Source of the DNA: UBA4655 sp964585575
Lineage (GTDB): Bacteria > Planctomycetota > Planctomycetia > Pirellulales > UBA1268
Assembly (NCBI GenBank): GCA_964585575.1
Contig: CAZPEM010000069.1
Span: 1 to 17,055 of the forward strand
Direction: 5' to 3'
Length of the DNA: 17,055 nucleotides
The notes beneath the pieces are model-generated. The model searched no databases. It was not told the DNA's origin and saw nothing but the letters and a program-made list of their open reading frames with translations. Shown here one piece after another: positions 14,533 to 17,055 of the stretch (within the stretch, counting starts at the first letter, position 1; each line of letters begins with the position of its first letter). The translations under genes and the position numbers were made by a program.

Positions 14533-14858
14533 ATGGCGAAGCGATGCGGTGCGGGTGGATGGGCAGGTCTCGTCGCCGTTGCGGTGGCGGTCATGCCGGG
14601 GACGGTGTCCGCGTGCGACAACCCCGTCTATCGCTACGCCCTCGAGCGGTGGCCGGCCGACGACTTCCTGATCGTGGCGCCGGCATCCGCCCACGGCAGG
14701 CGGAAACGGCAGGCTGAAAGAAGGAAAGCGGAAAGAAAGTGTGCGCACACCAAGAAAGCGGAAAAAGATGCAGGAAAAGGACAAAGATGCAGGAAAAGAA
14801 GGCAGGGAAAAGGACAGCAAAGGCAGGGGAAAAGGCAGGGAACAGGGAAAAGGACAGG
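14533..14858 (+). pseudogene. 5' part of secreted CxxPVYRYALERW-motif protein, disrupted by repeat tract and group II intron
   Basis: ATG 14533 opens a signal peptide (MAKRCGAGGWAGLVAVAVAV, ending MPGTVSA), followed by CDNPVYRYALERWPADDFLIVAPA. I recognise CxxPVxRYALERW as the mature start of a family of uncharacterised secreted planctomycete proteins, usually several hundred residues long. Here homology-like sequence stops after about 52 residues. The frame then runs through a Lys/Arg/Gln/Gly-rich low-complexity stretch encoded by a purine-rich repeat until the intron boundary. After precise splicing the frame would stay open into 16802 and beyond, but that continuation does not look like protein. 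A non-functional fragment is most likely. An in-frame ATG at 14470 is an alternative start, but the signal peptide favours 14533. The 119-bp gap after the DUF1501 stop holds no strong terminator. Confidence 0.6.
14697..14858 (+). repeat. Purine-rich low-complexity tract with short tandem repeats
   Basis: The plus strand here is almost entirely A and G with scattered C. aaagatgcaggaaaag occurs twice with a 19-bp period (14764-14779 and 14783-14798). It is followed by degenerate units of the form caggg-aaaagg-acag near 14803-14817, 14823-14838 and 14843-14858. The tract is unlike the ~70% GC coding DNA around it and ends exactly at the proposed intron boundary. It probably arose by slippage expansion. 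As a homopurine strand it could form a triplex or an R-loop; that is inference. Confidence 0.65.
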
Positions 14859-15042
14859 GTGCGTCGGCCAAAGCCGGAGGAAGGTCGCGAATGAAAGAGT
14901 CGTACAAGGTAAGGCCTAGCCAGCCGCCTTGGCCTCGAGTGATGCGTACAACCGGGCAACCGGCTGGGCGAAGCGTTCACAGAGGTACAACCGGGCTGTG
15001 TATTGAACTCCGAAAACATTTCTTTGCGGAGGCCGACCCCAT

Positions 15043-15048
15043 CCTGTC
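15043..15048 (+). other. Candidate EBS1 of the group II intron
   Basis: cctgtc is the perfect complement of the last six bases of the 5' exon (gacagg, 14853-14858). It lies about 185 bases into the intron, a plausible position for the exon-binding loop of domain I. A six-base match occurs by chance fairly often, but its coincidence with a GTGCG boundary makes it credible. Confidence 0.5.
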
Positions 15049-15066
15049 GCGGGGAAGGCAACAGTG

Positions 15067-16728
15067 ATGTCGAACGCTCATGGCAAGTCCGACATGACCC
15101 CCACGGAGTCGAAGACCACAGGCACGGTTGGAAACTTTCCTCACGGAAGCCGAGAGACCCCGGCGACATCCGCCTCTTCCATGGAAGTGGATCGGTCAGA
15201 GAAGGCGAGAAGCCGAACGTCTGGCATGCACGTCGCCGGGGAGTCAGACAATCCCGTAGTACCAGGGAAACCGGTGAACAACGGTAGCGTGCCGCTGCCA
15301 GCGGAGCCGGTGGAGGAAAGGGGATTGACCAAGGAGAACGCGGAGCAGTCGCTACTGGCCCGGACCCAGTGCCGGAACTCGGACGGATCCCCGTCCATAC
15401 CCAGGTCGCGTGGACTGCTCGGCGTACGACAAGCGGCACGAAAGGATCGGAGGTTGAAGTTCACCAGTCTGCTTCACCACATCACGCCGGAGCGTCTGCG
15501 GGCGAGTTTCTTCGAGCTGAAGAAGCACGCTTCGCCGGGTATCGATGGCGAGACGTGGCACGATTACGCGATCGAACTCGAGCAGCGGATCGAAGATCTG
15601 CATGGTCGAATCCATCGCGGTGGCTACCGAGCCAAGCCCTCCAAGCGGAGCTACATCCCCAAGCCTGACGGCAAGAGGAGACCGCTTGGAATCGCTGCCC
15701 TGGAAGACAAAGTCGTCCAGCAGGCGGCACGCACGGTTCTGGAAAGCATCTACGAGCAGGACTTCCTGGGTCTCAGTTACGGCTTCCGTCCCGGACGGAG
15801 CTGTCATCGAGCCTTGGACGCGCTGTACGTCGGGATCAAGAAGCGAAAGGTGGGCTGGATTATCGATGCGGACATTCGAGGGTTCTTCGACGCCATCAGC
15901 CATGAGTGGCTGATGAAGTTCTTGGAGCATCGAATCGCTGACCGACGGATGCTGCGGCTCCTGAAGAAATGGCTCAAAGCCGGAGTGTCGGAAGACGGCG
16001 AGTGGTCCCCCACGACCGTCGGAACCCCGCAGGGGGCGGTGATTTCACCGCTCTTGGCGAACGTGTTCCTTCATTACGTGTTGGACCTCTGGATTCATGA
16101 CTGGCGGAAACGCCAGGCCAAGGGTGAGGTGATCGTCGTACGGTACGCAGACGACTTCGTGATCGGCTTCCGCGAGGAAGCCGACGCCCGAAGATGTTTG
16201 GCCGACCTCCGGGAGCGGTTTGCCAAGTTCGGCTTGGAGCTGCACCCGGAGAAAACTCGGCTGATCGAATTCGGTCGGTACGCCGAGGAGCGTCGAGCCA
16301 AACGAGGCGAGGGCCCGCCGGAGACATTCGACTTTCTGGGTTTCACCCACATCAGTGGGAAGACACGGAAAGGCGATTTCACGATCCACCGCAGGTCGTC
16401 GCGGAAGAAGTTTCAGGCCAAACTGTTGGCGATCAAGACGGAACTGTCGCGGAGAAGTCACCACGACCTCACTCAGGTCGGCCAGTGGTTGCGAAGCGTG
16501 TTTCAGGGCTGGGTCCAGTACCATGCTGTCCCTGGAAACTCTGCACGCTTGCAACAATTCCAAGACGCGATCCAAGCCATGTGGCTCCGTGCGCTGCGAC
16601 GACGCAGCCAACGCGGTCGCCGCATGAACTGGAGCAAGTTCTCGAAGATCGCCAATCGCTGGCTCCCGACGCCGAGAATCCTTTACCCGTATCCGGACGT
16701 GCGGTTTGCCAGTCAGCATCCAAGGTAG
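15067..16728 (+). CDS. ltrA: Group II intron reverse transcriptase/maturase
   Basis: The intron-encoded protein promotes splicing of its own RNA (maturase) and target-primed reverse transcription. ATG 15067 is preceded by GGAAGG eight bases upstream. Later ATGs at 15181 and 15226 are possible, since the conserved part starts around ESDNPVVPGKPVNNG, and the first ~50 residues also overlap structured intron RNA. RT landmarks: LKFTSLLHHITPERLRASFFELKKHASPGIDG (RT0/1), YIPKPDGKRRPLGIAALEDKVVQQA (RT2), FLGLSYGFRPGRSCHRALDAL (RT2a/3), DADIRGFFDAISHEWL, TVGTPQGAVISPLLANVFLHYVLD (RT4), VVRYADDFVIGF with catalytic YADD at ~360-363 (RT5), GLELHPEKTRLIEFG and TFDFLGFTHI (RT6/7). A maturase/thumb region follows (VGQWLRSVFQGWVQYHAVPGN), ending in PYPDVRFASQHPR. 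No HNH endonuclease domain follows, so mobility would depend on endonuclease-independent insertion. The reading frame is intact. Confidence 0.93.
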   Translation: MSNAHGKSDMTPTESKTTGTVGNFPHGSRETPATSASSMEVDRSEKARSRTSGMHVAGESDNPVVPGKPVNNGSVPLPAEPVEERGLTKENAEQSLLARTQCRNSDGSPSIPRSRGLLGVRQAARKDRRLKFTSLLHHITPERLRASFFELKKHASPGIDGETWHDYAIELEQRIEDLHGRIHRGGYRAKPSKRSYIPKPDGKRRPLGIAALEDKVVQQAARTVLESIYEQDFLGLSYGFRPGRSCHRALDALYVGIKKRKVGWIIDADIRGFFDAISHEWLMKFLEHRIADRRMLRLLKKWLKAGVSEDGEWSPTTVGTPQGAVISPLLANVFLHYVLDLWIHDWRKRQAKGEVIVVRYADDFVIGFREEADARRCLADLRERFAKFGLELHPEKTRLIEFGRYAEERRAKRGEGPPETFDFLGFTHISGKTRKGDFTIHRRSSRKKFQAKLLAIKTELSRRSHHDLTQVGQWLRSVFQGWVQYHAVPGNSARLQQFQDAIQAMWLRALRRRSQRGRRMNWSKFSKIANRWLPTPRILYPYPDVRFASQHPR

Positions 16729-16762
16729 GAGCCGTATGCGGTAGTTCTGCACGTACGGATCT
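16729..16762 (+). ncRNA. Group II intron domain V (catalytic core)
   Basis: The 34-nt hairpin begins gagccgtatgcgg and ends cacgtacggatct. It carries the AGC catalytic triad and a ccgta/tacgg stem, the standard length and layout of domain V. It starts on the base right after the TAG stop of the reverse transcriptase, a compact arrangement seen in introns whose protein ends just before the core. Confidence 0.85.
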
Positions 16763-16764
16763 GT

Positions 16765-16801
16765 GCGGGGGGCGGCCCGAAAGGGCCGTCCCTACCGCGA
16801 T
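16765..16801 (+). ncRNA. Group II intron domain VI with bulged branch-point A
   Basis: gcgg (16765-16768) pairs with ccgc (16795-16798), and the ten bases 16769-16778 pair with 16783-16792 (one G-T) around a GAAA tetraloop (16779-16782). The only unpaired stem bases are t16793 and a16794. a16794 is eight bases from the proposed 3' end, the expected position of the branch-point adenosine. Confidence 0.8.
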
Positions 16802-17009
16802 CATAATCCTTGACGATCACCGCCCATTCGCCAGCCCGAACCCCGCGGAGGTCCGACCGGAGCAACGACGGATTCGATTGGTAGCGGTGGGCGGCAGGGG
16901 CGGCGAAGTCGGCAAGGGCTTCCGGAATGCAGGCAGCCTTGACGGTCGGCCGCTCTCCGATGAGACTTCGCCGGGAGCGTCGGCGGGTCACGTTCACGAG
17001 AGCACATCC

Positions 17010-17055
17010 ATGAAAACATTGCCTCGATTCACGATCGGCATGGGCGATCGCTTCG
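17010..17055 (+). CDS. Start of a probable tagaturonate epimerase-like protein (partial)
   Basis: ATG 17010 opens MKTLPRFTIGMGDRF and runs off the right edge after 15 codons. The F-x-IG-x-GDRF pattern is what I recall from the N-termini of UxaE-like tagaturonate epimerase family proteins, which interconvert tagaturonate and fructuronate in hexuronate catabolism. Fifteen residues are too few for a firm assignment. The upstream 208 bp after the intron (16802-17009) hold no confident gene, and only a weak purine stretch (cgagag) precedes the ATG. Confidence 0.5.
   Translation, partial: MKTLPRFTIGMGDRF

Larger units (their letters stand above)
14859..16801 (+). mobile_element. Complete group II intron (retroelement)
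   Basis: The 5' end is placed at GTGCGTCGGCC (consensus GUGYG). The six bases before it, gacagg (14853-14858), are the exact complement of cctgtc at 15043-15048 inside the intron, a good IBS1/EBS1 pair. Between 14859 and 15066 lie structured RNA segments (gaatgaaagag, taaggcctagcc) like domain I of this intron group. The reverse transcriptase follows, then a 34-nt domain V and a domain VI hairpin. The 3' end is set at t16801 (ending GAT, matching the AY rule). GC is visibly lower than in the flanks. All parts needed for splicing and mobility appear present, so it may be active or recently inserted. Confidence 0.82.

Noticed and set aside
14738..14746. gtgtgcgcac as an alternative intron 5' end
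   Set aside because: It contains GTGCG, but no matching EBS1 was found for the preceding bases, whereas 14859 has a perfect 6-bp match and is followed by domain I-like sequence.
14697..14858. CRISPR-like or direct-repeat array
   Set aside because: The repeats are short, degenerate and almost contiguous with no spacers. It is low-complexity expansion.
15352..15930. 192-codon minus-strand open frame within the intron
   Set aside because: It is antisense to the reverse transcriptase core and has no protein features.

Overview
The window looks like high-GC chromosomal DNA of a planctomycete, probably Pirellulales-like. The grounds are gene families typical of that phylum: a PSCyt1-DUF1549-DUF1553 protein paired with a Tat-exported DUF1501 protein, secreted PQQ-type beta-propellers opening with a WPQW motif, a serine peptidase with an N-terminal LEPR-XLL-type motif (RLERRDLLSA), and a secreted stub with the CxxPVYRYALERW motif. 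Taxonomy is inferred from families, not from a marker gene.

Layout. Positions 1-721 (minus) hold the N-terminal half of a secreted PQQ-like propeller running off the left edge. A 28-bp near-perfect inverted repeat (838-932) follows. Its right arm encodes the last residues of a PhoA-type alkaline phosphatase (898-2685, minus). A secreted S8/S53-like serine peptidase (2743-5154, minus) lies 57 bp upstream of it, and a FabH/thiolase-fold ketoacyl synthase (5287-6402, minus) lies further upstream. A 277-bp divergent spacer with a perfect 12-bp palindrome separates this minus-strand group from a plus-strand series.

The plus-strand series starts with a PQQ-like propeller (6680-8290) whose stop overlaps the GTG of an Atg22-like MFS transporter (8287-9531). 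A spacer of about 350 bp with an 18-bp stem-loop precedes a LamG-fold protein whose N-terminus looks eroded (stop 10549). That stop overlaps the start of the PSCyt1/DUF1549/DUF1553 protein (10546-12966), which is followed 10 bp later by DUF1501 (12977-14413). The overlaps and the strong ribosome binding site in the last junction argue for co-translation of LamG, the cytochrome-like protein and DUF1501. This is a typical planctomycete extracytoplasmic module, often proposed to act in polysaccharide breakdown.

Downstream, a short secreted protein gene (from 14533) degenerates into a purine-rich repeat tract. The tract is interrupted by an apparently complete group II intron (about 14859-16801). 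The intron has a GTGCG 5' end, an IBS1/EBS1 match, an intact YADD reverse transcriptase/maturase without an HNH domain, a 34-nt domain V directly after the RT stop codon, and a domain VI with a bulged A eight bases from the 3' end. After the intron come about 200 bp with no confident gene, then the first 15 codons of a probable tagaturonate epimerase-like gene at the right edge.

I found no tRNA, rRNA, CRISPR array or defence system. The most unusual items are the intron with its insertion site, the stem-loop repeats that overlap or adjoin damaged gene ends, the Glu-for-His serine peptidase, and the domain inserted in the DUF1553 region.
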